This document shows, piece after piece, positions 26,056 through 37,184 of a stretch of 64,000 bases of DNA; positions within the stretch are counted from its first letter, which is position 1, and each line of letters starts with the position of its first letter. The DNA comes from Demequina sp. NBRC 110057 (lineage in GTDB: Bacteria; Actinomycetota; Actinomycetes; Actinomycetales; Demequinaceae), in NCBI RefSeq assembly GCF_002090175.1, contig NZ_BBRN01000004.1, forward strand, positions 186,001 to 250,000. Direction: 5' to 3'. The notes under the pieces are model-generated. The model did no database searches. It saw nothing but the letters and a program-made list of their open reading frames with translations, and was not told the origin of the DNA. The translations under genes and the position numbers were made by a program.

Positions 26056-27057
26056 TCAGCCGCCGATGGCGCTCATGGGCCGGTCGGGCTGCAGGAAGCC
26101 GGGGTCGTCGATGTCGTGGCCGGGCCTCTTGAGCCGCAGGTTCGCGGCGATCGCGTCCGCGAGGTCCGCGTCGGTGCCGCCGCCGCGCAGCAGCCCCCGC
26201 AGGTCTGACTCCTCGCGGGAGAACAGGCATGCGCGGAGCTGGCCGTCCGCGGTGAGGCGCACTCGGTCGCACGTCCCGCAGAACGGCGCCGTCACAGACG
26301 CGATGACGCCCACCGAGGCGGCGGTGCCGGCGATGTCCCACACCTGGGCCGGGGCGGCGCCGCGGTCGCCGCGCTCGACGAGGGTCCACTCGGCGCGCAG
26401 GGACGCGAGGATCTCCTCGCCCGTGACCATCTCCTTGCGGTCCCAGGTGTGGCCGCCGTCGAGCGGCATCTGTTCGATGAACCGCATCTGGTAGCCGTGG
26501 TCCACGCAGAAGCGCGTGAGGTCCGCGACCTCGTCGTCGTTGACGCCGCGCATGGCGACGGCGTTGATCTTGATGGGGCTGAGCCCGGCCGCGTCGGCCG
26601 CCGCGATGCCCGCGAGGGTCTCGACAAGCTTGTCGCGGCGGGTGAGCTCAAGGAAGCGGTCGCGGCGCAGGGTGTCGAGCGACACGTTGACGCGTGTGAG
26701 GCCGGCGTCGACGAGGCGCGAGGCGAGCTGCGGAAGGCGCAGGGCGTTGGTGGTGAGGGAGATCTCGGGACTGCCGCCGGGGCCGGTGAGGTGGGCAAGG
26801 CGGTCCACGACGTCGACCACGTCCGCGCGCAGCAGGGGCTCGCCGCCCGTGAGGCGGATCTCCTCGATCCCCATCTCGACCGCGACGCGCGCGATGCGAA
26901 CGATCTCGTCGGTGCTGAGCATCGTGTCGCGCTGCAGCCACGGCACGCCGTCGGCCGGCATGCAGTAGGTGCACCGCAGCGAGCATCGGTCCGTCAGCGA
27001 GATGCGCAGGTCCCTGTGCACGCGCCCGAACCTGTCGGTCAGCCCCGCGTGCGTCAC
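26056..27057 (-). CDS. moaA: GTP 3',8-cyclase (Moco biosynthesis)
   Basis: A radical-SAM enzyme that starts molybdopterin synthesis from GTP, 333 residues. The N-terminal cluster motif is DRCSLRCTYCMP, the SAM motif RLTGGEPLLR follows, and the C-terminal cluster is in FCGTCDRVRLTADGQLRACLF. The protein ends with Gly-Gly, the tail required for activity in MoaA. GTG start overlaps the moaE stop by 4 bp, making mog-moaE-moaA one minus-strand operon. Confidence 0.96.
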   Translation of the reverse strand: MTHAGLTDRFGRVHRDLRISLTDRCSLRCTYCMPADGVPWLQRDTMLSTDEIVRIARVAVEMGIEEIRLTGGEPLLRADVVDVVDRLAHLTGPGGSPEISLTTNALRLPQLASRLVDAGLTRVNVSLDTLRRDRFLELTRRDKLVETLAGIAAADAAGLSPIKINAVAMRGVNDDEVADLTRFCVDHGYQMRFIEQMPLDGGHTWDRKEMVTGEEILASLRAEWTLVERGDRGAAPAQVWDIAGTAASVGVIASVTAPFCGTCDRVRLTADGQLRACLFSREESDLRGLLRGGGTDADLADAIAANLRLKRPGHDIDDPGFLQPDRPMSAIGG

Positions 27058-27467
27058 GAGATTCCCACCCAGGTGTGCGAGCCGTCGGCGAGGATCTCTC
27101 GCTTCCAGATGGGCGCCTCCGCCTTGACGCGCTCCACGAGGTCCCGGCAGGCCTCGAACGCCTCGGCGCGGTGAGCGGAGGACACCGCCGCGACGATCGC
27201 GGCCTCTCCCACGCCCAGGCGGCCGATGCGGTGGCTGAGCGCCGCTCGCACTCCGCCCGCGGCGGTGAGGGAGGCGGCGATCCCGGCGAGGACCTCGCCG
27301 GCGTCAGGGTGGGCCGAGTACTCGAGGACCACCACCTCACCGTCCACCGAGGGGTCGTGGTCGCGGACAAGGCCCACGAAGGTCGCGACGGCGCCGTCCG
27401 CGCTGGTACTCACGGCGGCGACGTGCTCCATAAGGTCGAGCGGCTCCTCGGTGATGCGGGCGATCAA
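27054..27467 (-). CDS. moaE: molybdopterin synthase catalytic subunit
   Basis: A 137-residue MoaE that adds dithiolene sulfurs to cPMP, using MoaD as donor. Conserved blocks are FVGLVRDHD, LEYSAHPDAGE, HRIGRLGVGEAAI and the catalytic-lysine region RVKAEAPIWKRE. The start appears to be a rare TTG, in a 4-bp overlap (TTGA) with the mog stop; there is no ATG or GTG close by in frame. Ends in the moaA start. Confidence 0.92.
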   Translation of the reverse strand: MIARITEEPLDLMEHVAAVSTSADGAVATFVGLVRDHDPSVDGEVVVLEYSAHPDAGEVLAGIAASLTAAGGVRAALSHRIGRLGVGEAAIVAAVSSAHRAEAFEACRDLVERVKAEAPIWKREILADGSHTWVGIS

Positions 27468-27961
27468 TGGTCCGCCCCGTCCACCTGGGCGACGAGGTGG
27501 CCCAGCAGCGGCAGGAGGGCGGCGACGCCGTCCCTGGCCGCCCCCTGCGAGCCGGGAAGGTTGACGATCACCGCACGCTGGGGGGCCGCCGTGATGCCGG
27601 CGAGGCCTCGGCTCACTGCCGCCATCGGGGTGGCATGGGCGCCCTCGCGGCGCAGCAGTTCGGGGATGCCGGGCAGGTCCCGCTCGAGAAGGGGCGCGGT
27701 GGCCTCGGGGGTGAGGTCGCGCGGTGCGACGCCAGTGCCGCCTGTGGTGAGGATCACGCGCGCGCCGGAGGCTCGGGCGGCAACGATGGCGTCGCGGACG
27801 CTCTCGACGCCATCGGGGACGATGCTCACGGCCACGCTCGCGCCGGCCTCGGTCAACGCGGCCGCGATGGTCGGGCCGGACGAGTCGGCGGCGGTGCCGC
27901 TCGCGCGTCGGTCGGACACGGTGATCACGGCGGCGGTGACGCCGGACAGGTCGCTCGGCAT
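27464..27961 (-). CDS. mog: molybdopterin adenylyltransferase (Mog/MoaB family)
   Basis: It adenylates molybdopterin before MoeA inserts Mo. The 165 residues have the family's VITVSDRRASGTAADSSGP start and the TTGGTGVAPRDLTPEAT motif, followed by VNLPGSQGAARDG. ATG 27961 has a good ribosome site (GGAGGA). It is the first gene of the minus-strand mog-moaE-moaA group. MoaB and Mog cannot be told apart here. Confidence 0.9.
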   Translation of the reverse strand: MPSDLSGVTAAVITVSDRRASGTAADSSGPTIAAALTEAGASVAVSIVPDGVESVRDAIVAARASGARVILTTGGTGVAPRDLTPEATAPLLERDLPGIPELLRREGAHATPMAAVSRGLAGITAAPQRAVIVNLPGSQGAARDGVAALLPLLGHLVAQVDGADH

Positions 27962-28058
27962 GGGTCCTCCCGGGCTGGTGAGTCTGTCACGGTACGCGGT
28001 CCCCGCGACGCCCGTGTGGCGGGCGCCTCACGACGCGCCGCACGCGGCCGTGAGGACG

Positions 28059-28595
28059 TCAGCCGGTGGTGGTGTCGGTGGTCGGGTTGTCGTCCCCGTC
28101 GAGGGCGTCGAACACCTCGTCGTAGAGCAGGGCGTGGACCTTTTCGACGTCGGGGATGTCGTCGAACTCCAGCGGGTCGTCGGATGCCGACTCGATGATG
28201 AGCGTTCCCGTGCGGAACAGGCGGTCCACCAGGCCGTGGCGGAACTGCACGGTGTTGATGCGCTGCAGGGGGATGTCGATTCCCGTCTTGGTGAACACGC
28301 CGGTGCGGAAGATCACGCGGCGATCCGTGATGACGAAGTGCGTGGTGCGCCACCGGATCCAGGGTGCGACTGCCAGCCATGCGACGAGCACCACGCCGAG
28401 GACGCCGAGGATGATCGCGATCCAGTTCTCCGCGGTGTCGCTCCAGTGGGTGGACGCCAGCCACCACCACACGAGGATCACTCCCGCGATCGCGAGCAGC
28501 GAGACCGCGATGGGCCAGAAGAGCGCCTTCCAGTGCGGATGACGGTCGACGACCACGGCCTCGTCGGGGGCAAGCAGTCCGCGCGGGTATCCCAT
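28059..28595 (-). CDS. bacterial PH-domain (DUF304-type) membrane protein
   Basis: A 178-residue protein with two close hydrophobic segments (about 33-50 and 62-80), followed by a bPH2-type domain: WIRWRTTHFVITDRRVIFRTGVFTKTG, then IPLQRINTVQFRHGLVDRLFRTGTLIIES is the typical core. The acidic, Thr-rich tail ends the protein. The function of such proteins is unknown beyond a membrane-surface role. ATG 28595 is chosen because the family sequence starts there and a TACAGT -10 box lies 6 bp upstream. It diverges from the ATP-grasp operon. Confidence 0.85.
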   Translation of the reverse strand: MGYPRGLLAPDEAVVVDRHPHWKALFWPIAVSLLAIAGVILVWWWLASTHWSDTAENWIAIILGVLGVVLVAWLAVAPWIRWRTTHFVITDRRVIFRTGVFTKTGIDIPLQRINTVQFRHGLVDRLFRTGTLIIESASDDPLEFDDIPDVEKVHALLYDEVFDALDGDDNPTTDTTTG

Positions 28596-28601
28596 GGCGC
28601 C

Positions 28602-28607
28602 ACTGTA
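28602..28607 (-). promoter_or_regulatory. -10 box of the PH-domain gene, probable leaderless start
   Basis: TACAGT on the minus strand lies 6 nt before the ATG at 28595, with no ribosome site between, as expected for a leaderless mRNA. Confidence 0.5.
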
Positions 28608-28706
28608 CTGAGCGGTGTCGTCGGCAGGAAGAGCGGCCGGCCACAGCATCGGCCGCGCGCAATCGACACGACACATTGCTGCCACGCGAGAGACATGATT
28701 CCTGGT

Positions 28707-28712
28707 TAGCGT
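28707..28712 (+). promoter_or_regulatory. -10 box of the ATP-grasp operon, probable leaderless start
   Basis: TAGCGT lies 7 nt before ATG 28720. No Shine-Dalgarno sequence precedes the ATG. The same hexamer stands before comEA. Confidence 0.5.
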
Positions 28713-28719
28713 GGGGGTC

Positions 28720-30311
<1,592 letters not shown>

Positions 30312-30318
<7 letters not shown>

Positions 30319-31235
30319 GCCGCATCGCCGAGTCCCTGTTCTGGATCGGGCGCTACGTGGAGCGCGCGGACAACACCGCGCGGCTCCTCGACGTGCACCT
30401 CAACGTGCTGCTCGAGGACCCGTGGGTCGACGAGCCCAGCGCCAACGCCTCCATCCTCACCGTGATGAGTGCCGAGGCCGACGGGCCGGTGTCGCGCACC
30501 GACGTGCTGCATCGGCTCGCATTCGACCGCGAGGCGACATCGTCGATCGCCGGCTCGCTGATGGCGGCACGCGAGAACGCGCGCCGGGCACGCGAGGTCA
30601 TCTCGACCGAGGTGTGGGAGTCGCTCAACACCACCAGGATGGAGCTGTCGCGCTGGTCGCAGGCGGCGCGTCCGCACGAGTACTTCGTGTGGGTGCGCGA
30701 ACGCACCGCGGTGGTGCGGGGCCTCGCCTCCGCGACCACGTCCCGCGACGACGCATGGCACTTCCTCGAGCTGGGCCGCTCCCTGGAGCGGGCGGACATG
30801 ATCGCGCGCCTGCTCATGACGCGGTCGCTCGACGGCACCGCGGGACCCGACTGGACCACGCTGCTGCGCACCTGCTCGGCCCACGAGGCCTACCTGCGCA
30901 CCGTGCGCGCGCTCGTGACCGAGGAACGCGCCGCCGAGTTCCTGCTGGTGGACCGGCTGTTCCCGCGCTCCATCGCGTACAACCTCGACATGGCCGAGTC
31001 GATCCTGGCGGACATCGAGGGCTCGTCGCGCTCGCGGACGCTCGCCGGGCGTGCCCAACTGGCGCTCGGGCGGGCGCGCACCAACCTCGAATACTCGGCG
31101 GTGAGGGAGATCCTCGACGACCTGCCGTTCCAGATGCAGGCAGTGCAGAAGGCCTGCGCCACGGCATCGGACATCATCCGTGACCGCTACTTCCTTCCCG
31201 ACGCCACCGTCGTGTGGAACCAGGAGGCACTGTGA
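30312..31235 (+). CDS. alpha-E domain protein (DUF403)
   Basis: A 307-residue all-helical protein that starts MLSRIAESLFWIGRYVERADNTARLLDVHL, the hallmark of the alpha-E family. ENARRAREVISTEVWESLN and FLELGRSLERADMIARLL are further family blocks. It always accompanies the circularly permuted ATP-grasp protein and is thought to assist in the same unknown peptide or amide-forming reaction. The start overlaps the upstream stop by 7 bp; the stop overlaps the transglutaminase start. Confidence 0.93.
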
Positions 31236-32068
31236 CCACGCTGCGCATCGAGCACCGCACGCACTTCCGGTATGCGGCGGACGTCGGCTCGTCGTACAAC
31301 GAGGCGCGCGTGACGCCCGCGTGGCTGCCACGCCAGCGCGTTCTCGACTCCACCGTCGACATCTCCCCGGTGTCGTCGCGCTCGTCGTACCGCGACTACT
31401 GGGAGTGCGACGTCACGACGTTCGAGGTGCTGCAGCCGCATCGGTCCCTCACCGTGGACAGTCGCTCCGTGGTCGAGGTGTCGAGCCTGCAGCCGCGCGG
31501 CGAGAAGGCCGGCTGGGAGGCGCTCCAGGGGCCCCGGTTTCAGGACCTGTTGTGCGAGTACCTCGAGAACTCCGCGACAACGGCCCCGCCGGAGGACCTC
31601 GCGCAGTTCGCGCTCGACGCGTCGCACCGCAACGGTCCCGAGGCCACGGCGCGCGCCATCTGCGAGTACCTGCACAGCGAACTGAACTACGTGCCGGGCG
31701 CCACGACGGTGCACACGGCGGCGACGGAGGCGTGGGAGGCGCGGTCGGGAGTCTGCCAGGACTTCGCGCAGCTGGCTCTCGGGGCGCTGCGGTCGGTGGG
31801 CATCCCCGCGCGGTACGTCTCGGGCTACCTGCACCCCAAGCGCGATGCCGAGATCGGCGAGACCGTCGCTGGAGAGAGCCACGCCTGGGTCGAGTGGTGG
31901 ACCGGGGAGTGGACCGGCTTCGATCCCACCAATGACCGCGAGGTGGGCGACCACCACGTCATCGTGGGTCGCGCCCGCGAGTATCGCGACGTGCCGCCGC
32001 TGTCGGGGGTCGTCGCCGGTTCCACCGAGAAGCTCGACGTCACGGTGAAGGTTACCCAGATCGCGTGA
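31232..32068 (+). CDS. transglutaminase-like protein with bacterial N-terminal domain
   Basis: A 278-residue cytoplasmic protein. Residues 1-85 form the bacterial transglutaminase N-terminal beta domain (IEHRTHFRYAADVGSSYNEARV), and the papain-like core follows with a full triad: Cys175 in SGVCQDFAQ, His217 in ESHAWVEWW and Asp231 in FDPTND. Activity is probably a peptidase or amide transfer on the product of the ATP-grasp partner. GTG 31232 is preferred over a GTG 18 bases upstream because AGGAGG lies 5 bp before it and it overlaps the preceding stop. Confidence 0.92.
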   Translation: MTTLRIEHRTHFRYAADVGSSYNEARVTPAWLPRQRVLDSTVDISPVSSRSSYRDYWECDVTTFEVLQPHRSLTVDSRSVVEVSSLQPRGEKAGWEALQGPRFQDLLCEYLENSATTAPPEDLAQFALDASHRNGPEATARAICEYLHSELNYVPGATTVHTAATEAWEARSGVCQDFAQLALGALRSVGIPARYVSGYLHPKRDAEIGETVAGESHAWVEWWTGEWTGFDPTNDREVGDHHVIVGRAREYRDVPPLSGVVAGSTEKLDVTVKVTQIA

Positions 32069-32083
32069 GGCCCGGCGCGGGGC

Positions 32084-33568
32084 TCAGCCCTGGTGCTCCA
32101 GGTGCCAGGGCTCGGGCTTCGCGCCCCCCGGGGACGCCCACTCGGGAAGCGCCCAGTCGAACCGTGGCGCGTTCTCGATGAGCCACGCGTAGGCCTCGCC
32201 GCCGTACCCGCCGGGTAAGCCCGACGCGTTGAGGTCGATCGCCGCGCCCCAGCCGTGCTGAGACGTGCCCGGTCGCGCCGCCATGCGTCCCTTGGTGGCG
32301 CGCGCCACCACCTGGCCCGTCAGGTCGCGGTACGAGTCGGTGATCGTGATGTGGGAGCCGAAGCGGTCGTGGAACGCGGCGTCGAGCAGGTCGAGGTCAG
32401 CTGCGGCGTGACACGACAGGCGATGGTCCTCGTCCCACGGCAGGACGCACAGGGCGGTGTCGGGAAGGAGCCCGTTGCGGGTGCCCACGAGCGTCGGCAC
32501 GTCCTCGCCTGTGTACCCGATGCGTTCGGCGAGCGTGGGGGAGTCCGTGAGCGGAATTCCCTCGCTCACCACCTCGAACAGAAGCTGCGCGAGCTCGCCG
32601 CGGGTGAGGGTGTCGCCGGCGGCGGCGTCGACGGCGTCGCCATCGGGGTCGGCCACGCCGAGGCTCTCGAGCCACTGGGTCGAGGTCTCGAACTCCGTCG
32701 GCACCTTGAGGGGCTCGAAGGACAGCCCGGGGACGAAGACGATGCGGCGCTCGCCCGCGACGCGGTGGAGCGCGAGAGCCACCTCGCCCCGCGTGGTCGC
32801 GGCGTCCGGCGCGAACTCGTCGCCGCCGCCGGCGAGGTCCACGTCGTTCGCCGCGAGCCAGGCGATCTCGATCAGCGCGGGAGCGTCGTCCTCCAGGTCC
32901 GCGTAGGGAGGCTCGGCCGGCGGCACCTGATACGGCATCCCCGCCGCCCGGTAAAGGAAGGCCGCGAGGTCCGTGCGGGTCGCGTCATCGTCCGCACGGA
33001 AGGCGTCGTCGTCCTCGGCAAGGCCCCAGCCCAATCCCGCGCCAAGCGTCGCGAGCCATCCGATGGCCTCCGCGTACGGGGTGAAATGGGGGTCTCCCTT
33101 GACCGCGGACACGTCGCCGAACGTGGTGCGCGGCGTGGTCGCCGACCACAGCCCTGGCGAGGCGTAGGCGGAGGCGGTGGGGGACGGCTCGGTGGGGGTG
33201 TCGGTGTCCTCGTCGGCCGTGGTGCCGGCGTCGGGGCCGGCGCTCGCGGACGGCTCCGGGGTGGCGCTGGGGTCCGGCTCTGCGGTGCCGCTGGGGCGAG
33301 GGGAGGGCTCGGCCGTCGCGCTCGGCTGGGGCGTCGCCGTGCCGGTGGGTTGGGGCGTCGACGTGCCGGTGGGCTGGGGCGTCGCCGTGGCGGACGTCTC
33401 CGGCGTCGGGCTCGCGGTGCCGGCGGACTGGCTTGTCGACGACTCCGGCGTCGGTTCCGCGCTGGGGGTGGCCGATGCGGGTCCCGCCACGGCGAGAGCC
33501 GCCACGATCGCGGCGGTCGCCGCCACCGAGACGGCCCGCGTCGCGCGGGTCCACCAGCCCTGCCGCAT
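32084..33568 (-). CDS. secreted D-Ala-D-Ala carboxypeptidase-like protein with SLH-like repeats
   Basis: The 494-residue precursor has a signal peptide ([33 protein letters not shown] region), a Pro/Thr/Ser/Glu-rich linker of about 100 residues with repeats such as PQPTGT and PSATAEP, three divergent SLH-like modules (each with WLA/WLE, then TR and LxR), and a C-terminal VanY domain. The zinc ligands are in [11 protein letters not shown] and PWHLEH. It probably trims peptidoglycan stem peptides while bound to the wall. ATG 33568 has GGAGGA upstream. It converges with the transglutaminase gene and diverges from leuS. Confidence 0.87.
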   Translation of the reverse strand: MRQGWWTRATRAVSVAATAAIVAALAVAGPASATPSAEPTPESSTSQSAGTASPTPETSATATPQPTGTSTPQPTGTATPQPSATAEPSPRPSGTAEPDPSATPEPSASAGPDAGTTADEDTDTPTEPSPTASAYASPGLWSATTPRTTFGDVSAVKGDPHFTPYAEAIGWLATLGAGLGWGLAEDDDAFRADDDATRTDLAAFLYRAAGMPYQVPPAEPPYADLEDDAPALIEIAWLAANDVDLAGGGDEFAPDAATTRGEVALALHRVAGERRIVFVPGLSFEPLKVPTEFETSTQWLESLGVADPDGDAVDAAAGDTLTRGELAQLLFEVVSEGIPLTDSPTLAERIGYTGEDVPTLVGTRNGLLPDTALCVLPWDEDHRLSCHAAADLDLLDAAFHDRFGSHITITDSYRDLTGQVVARATKGRMAARPGTSQHGWGAAIDLNASGLPGGYGGEAYAWLIENAPRFDWALPEWASPGGAKPEPWHLEHQG

Positions 33569-33682
33569 CGTGCGCTCCTCCGGCCACGGGGGCCGTTTCC
33601 CGCGCCATCGTTCAAGAGTCGCACCGGGGACGCGATCTGTCCCGGCGAACGGCGAAACCGGCCCCCGCATCGGCCCCGTACA

Positions 33683-33707
33683 CGGCGCGCCTGCGCGCCG
33701 ATAGAAT
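33683..33707 (+). promoter_or_regulatory. leuS promoter with 18-bp palindrome next to the -10 box
   Basis: TAGAAT (33702-33707) is a strong -10 box 7 nt before the leuS GTG, so the mRNA is probably leaderless. Directly upstream, CGGCGCGC-CT-GCGCGCCG (33683-33700) is a perfect palindrome with 8-bp arms filling the -35/-10 spacer, a good place for a repressor. No T-box leader can fit between promoter and gene. Confidence 0.55.
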
Positions 33708-33714
33708 CCTGTGC

Positions 33715-36216
33715 GTGACTTCTGCGCCCGAGACCGACGAGACCAGGTACGACTTCCGCGCCATCGAGGAGCGCTGGCTTCCCGTGTGGCGCGAGACCCA
33801 GCCCTTCCGCTCGGGCGACCCCGACGACACCCGCCCCACCAAGTACGTGCTCGACATGTTCCCGTACCCGTCGGGCGACCTTCACATGGGCCACGCCGAG
33901 GCGTACGCGCTCGGCGACGTCATCGCCAGGTACTGGGGCCAGCGGGGCTTCAACGTCATGCACCCCATCGGCTGGGACTCGTTCGGTCTTCCCGCGGAGA
34001 ACGCCGCGATCAACCGCGGCCTTGACCCGCGCGGCTGGACCGAGGACAACATCGCGCAGCAGCGCTCGTCGATGGAGCGCTACGCGTGCTCGTTCGACTG
34101 GGACCGCGTCCTCGCGACCCACCGCCCCGACTACTACCGCTGGAACCAGTGGCTGTTCACGCGCCTGCACGAGAAGGGCCTGGCGTACCGCAAGCACTCC
34201 AACGTGAACTGGTGCCCCAAGGACCAGACGGTGCTCGCCAACGAACAGGTGGTCGGCGGCCTGTGCGAGCGCTGCGACACCCCCGTCACCAAGAAGAAGC
34301 TGAACCAGTGGTACTTCAAGATCACTGACTACGCGGACCGCCTGCTGGACGACCTCGAGGGCCTCGAGGGGTCGTGGCCGTCCAAGGTCATCGCGATGCA
34401 GCGCAACTGGATCGGACGCTCGACCGGTGCCGACGTGGCCTTCGTCATCGAGGGTCGCGACGAGCCCATCGACATCTACACGACGCGTCCCGACACCCTT
34501 CACGGCGCCACGTTCATGGTGGTGGCGGCCGACTCCGACCTGGCAGCGGAGCTTGTTGAAGGTGCCGAGGCGTCCGTCGCGGAGGAATTCGCGACCTACG
34601 TGGACCAGGTGAAGTCGGCAAGCGAGATCGACCGCCTGTCCACGGAGCGCCCCAAGACCGGCGTGTTCCTGCAGCGCTACGCGATCAACCCCGTCAACGG
34701 CGAGCGCCTGCCCATCTGGGCATCGGACTACGTCCTTGCCGACTACGGCCACGGCGCCATCATGGCCGTCCCGGCGCACGACCAGCGCGACCTCGACTTC
34801 GCCCGCGCCATGGACCTTCCCGTGCGCGTCGTGCTCGACGTGCGCGGCGAGGACGGCGAGCCGGTGGAGGACCCCGCGGTCTCTGGCGTCGCCGCAGCCG
34901 GCGACGGCACGCTGATCAACTCGGGCGCGCTCGACGGCAAGTCGAAGGCCGACGCCATCGAGGCCATCGTCGCGGATCTGGGCGCCGCCGGCACCGGCAA
35001 GGCGTCCACGAACTACCGCCTGCGCGACTGGCTGATCTCGCGTCAGCGCTACTGGGGCACCCCCATCCCGATCGTCCACTGCGACGCCTGCGGTGAGGTG
35101 CGGGTCCCCGACGACCAGCTGCCCATCGAGCTGCCGCCGGCCGAGGGCCTTGACCTCAAGCCCAAGGGCACGTCGCCCCTGGGTGGAGCGACCGACTGGG
35201 TCAACACCGAGTGCCCGTCGTGTGGCGGCCCCGCCCTGCGTGATACGGACACGATGGACACCTTCGTCGACTCGTCCTGGTACTACCTGCGCTACACGTC
35301 GCCCGGCAAGACCGACGGCCCCTTCGACCTCGACGCGGTCAAGAAGTGGGCGCCCATCGACCAGTACGTGGGTGGCGTCACGCACGCGATCCTGCACCTG
35401 CTGTACTCGCGCTTCTTCACCAAGGCGCTGTTCGACATGGACCTCGTGGACTTCCAGGAGCCCTTCTCGGCGCTGCTGAACCAGGGAATGGTCCAGATGG
35501 ACGGCTCGGCGATGTCGAAGTCGCGCGGCAACATCGTGCGCCTGTCGGAGCAGCTCGACGAGTTCGGTGTGGACGCCGTCCGCATCACGATGGCGTTCGC
35601 CGGCCCGCCCGAGGACGACATCGACTGGGCCGACGTCTCGCCCGGCGCCTCGTCGAAGTTCCTGGCGCGTGCCTGGCGCCTCGCCCGCGACGTGGCCTCC
35701 GAGCCGGGGGCCGATGCCGCCGCCGGTGACGCCGCGCTGCGTGCCATCACCCACCGCACCATGGCCGACTGCGCGCAGCTGGTCGAGGGCTTCCGCTTCA
35801 ACGTGGTGGTCGCCCGCACCATGGAGCTGGTCAACGCGACCCGCAAGGCCATCGACTCGGGTGCCGGCGCCGCCGACCCCGCCGTGCGCGAGGCCGTCGA
35901 GGCCGTCTCCGTGCTGCTGAGCCTCTTCGCGCCCTACGTCGCCGAGGACATGTGGTCGATCCTTGGCCACGAGAACGTCGCGACCGCCGGCTGGCTCGAG
36001 GTCGACGAGTCGCTCCTCGTGGAGGACACCGTCACCTGCATCGTCCAGGTCAAGGGCAAGGTGCGCGGCCGACTGGAGGTCGCCCCCGACATCACGGAGG
36101 ACGCGCTGAAGGAGCTCGCGCTGGCCGAGCCGGGTGTCGCGCGTGCCATCGGCGATGCGGGAATCCGCACCGTCATCGTGCGAGCCCCCAAGCTCGTGAA
36201 CATCGTGACCGCGTAA
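33715..36216 (+). CDS. leuS: leucyl-tRNA synthetase
   Basis: It charges tRNA-Leu. The 833-residue protein has the HIGH-type motif [15 protein letters not shown] near residues 49-63, the CP1 editing domain with the T-rich [16 protein letters not shown], the zinc-like inserts ([22 protein letters not shown]), and the KMSKS motif as AMSKSRGN near residue 600. The C-terminal anticodon-binding and tail domains are complete. GTG 33715 gives the normal N-terminus; upstream in-frame sequence is non-homologous. Confidence 0.97.
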   Translation: MTSAPETDETRYDFRAIEERWLPVWRETQPFRSGDPDDTRPTKYVLDMFPYPSGDLHMGHAEAYALGDVIARYWGQRGFNVMHPIGWDSFGLPAENAAINRGLDPRGWTEDNIAQQRSSMERYACSFDWDRVLATHRPDYYRWNQWLFTRLHEKGLAYRKHSNVNWCPKDQTVLANEQVVGGLCERCDTPVTKKKLNQWYFKITDYADRLLDDLEGLEGSWPSKVIAMQRNWIGRSTGADVAFVIEGRDEPIDIYTTRPDTLHGATFMVVAADSDLAAELVEGAEASVAEEFATYVDQVKSASEIDRLSTERPKTGVFLQRYAINPVNGERLPIWASDYVLADYGHGAIMAVPAHDQRDLDFARAMDLPVRVVLDVRGEDGEPVEDPAVSGVAAAGDGTLINSGALDGKSKADAIEAIVADLGAAGTGKASTNYRLRDWLISRQRYWGTPIPIVHCDACGEVRVPDDQLPIELPPAEGLDLKPKGTSPLGGATDWVNTECPSCGGPALRDTDTMDTFVDSSWYYLRYTSPGKTDGPFDLDAVKKWAPIDQYVGGVTHAILHLLYSRFFTKALFDMDLVDFQEPFSALLNQGMVQMDGSAMSKSRGNIVRLSEQLDEFGVDAVRITMAFAGPPEDDIDWADVSPGASSKFLARAWRLARDVASEPGADAAAGDAALRAITHRTMADCAQLVEGFRFNVVVARTMELVNATRKAIDSGAGAADPAVREAVEAVSVLLSLFAPYVAEDMWSILGHENVATAGWLEVDESLLVEDTVTCIVQVKGKVRGRLEVAPDITEDALKELALAEPGVARAIGDAGIRTVIVRAPKLVNIVTA

Positions 36217-36240
36217 GGCTCCGCCACAGGGAGCACTGAG

Positions 36241-37083
36241 ATGACCGTCGCCGTCGTCACCGATTCGTCGGCCACACTGCCGGCCGATCTGGTGTCGCGG
36301 TGGGGCATCACGGTGGTGCCGCTGCAGGTGGTCGTGGACGGCTCGCCCCGCGCCGAGGGGGTCGAGATCTCCTCCGCGGAGGTGCTGGCGGCGCTGGTGG
36401 CCGGGCAAGAGGTGGCGACGTCTCAACCCTCCGTCGAAACCTTCGCGGCGACCTTCAGGCGGCTCGCCGACGACGGCGCCACCTCCATCGTCGCCGTGCT
36501 CCTGTCCTCTCGCCTGTCCGGGACCGTGGCGGGGGCACGTCAGGCGGCCGATGCGGTCGCCATTCCCGTCACCGTCGTCGACTCGGCGCAGGTCGCGATG
36601 GCGACGGGCTTCGCCGCGCTCGCCGCCGCGTCCGCGGCGTCGGCCGGGCTCGGCCCTCAGGAGTGTGCCGAGCGGGCACGCCAGGTCGCAGCCACCGCGA
36701 CCTGCACCTTCACCGTCGACACCCTGGAGTTCCTTCGCCGCGGCGGACGTCTGTCCTCGGCGGCCGCCGCGATGGGGCGCATGCTGCAGGTGCGGCCCGT
36801 CCTCGACATCGTCGGCGGCGAGGTGGCGGTGGCGGAAAAGGTGCGCTCGACGGCCCGCGCACGTGAGGCCGTGACGCGGCGCGCGCTCGACGCGGCGCAG
36901 GCGTGCACCAACCCGGTCTTCGCGGTCCTGACCCTGGGCGGCGACTACGGGGACCAGTGCGTGGCCGAGCTCCCGGCCGGAGCGACGGTGGTGCGGGCCG
37001 ACGTGGGCGCCGTCCTCGCGGTGCACGCGGGCCCGGGCGCCCTCGCCATCGCGACGGCCGACCTCTCGCTGCCGCCTACCTAA
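36241..37083 (+). CDS. DegV family fatty-acid-binding protein
   Basis: A 280-residue DegV/FakB-like protein. Family features are VVTDSSATLPADL at the N-terminus, TSQPSVETFAATF, the LSSRLSGTVAGARQAA loop and VDSAQVAMATGF, then EFLRRGGRLSSAAAAMGRML in the C-terminal lobe. Such proteins bind a fatty acid and, in firmicutes, present it to a fatty acid kinase; no kinase gene is in the window. It starts 24 bp after leuS. The gene placement beside comEA is common in actinobacteria. Confidence 0.92.
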   Translation: MTVAVVTDSSATLPADLVSRWGITVVPLQVVVDGSPRAEGVEISSAEVLAALVAGQEVATSQPSVETFAATFRRLADDGATSIVAVLLSSRLSGTVAGARQAADAVAIPVTVVDSAQVAMATGFAALAAASAASAGLGPQECAERARQVAATATCTFTVDTLEFLRRGGRLSSAAAAMGRMLQVRPVLDIVGGEVAVAEKVRSTARAREAVTRRALDAAQACTNPVFAVLTLGGDYGDQCVAELPAGATVVRADVGAVLAVHAGPGALAIATADLSLPPT

Positions 37084-37123
37084 GCCCGCGGCGCCTCGTC
37101 CCCAGGACCGGTGCGACGTGGGC

Positions 37124-37145
37124 GCCGTCCCCATGGTGGGACGGC
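37124..37145. other. 8-bp perfect hairpin between degV and comEA
   Basis: GCCGTCCC (37124-37131) and GGGACGGC (37138-37145) pair perfectly around CATGGT. It lacks a T-tract. It could terminate the leuS-degV transcript or act as an operator 27 bp ahead of the comEA -10 box. Confidence 0.5.
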
Positions 37146-37172
37146 TCCCACCCCGCGGGAGCGCGGCCGGCC

Positions 37173-37178
37173 TAGCGT
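37173..37178 (+). promoter_or_regulatory. -10 box of comEA, probable leaderless start
   Basis: TAGCGT lies 6 nt before ATG 37185 and no ribosome site is seen, as for a leaderless mRNA. Confidence 0.5.
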
Positions 37179-37184
37179 CGACGC

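Noticed and set aside
33600-33660. Inverted sequence around GGGGAC...GTCCC upstream of the VanY gene
   Set aside because: The arms pair only with a bulge and are short; too weak in a GC-rich gap to call an operator.
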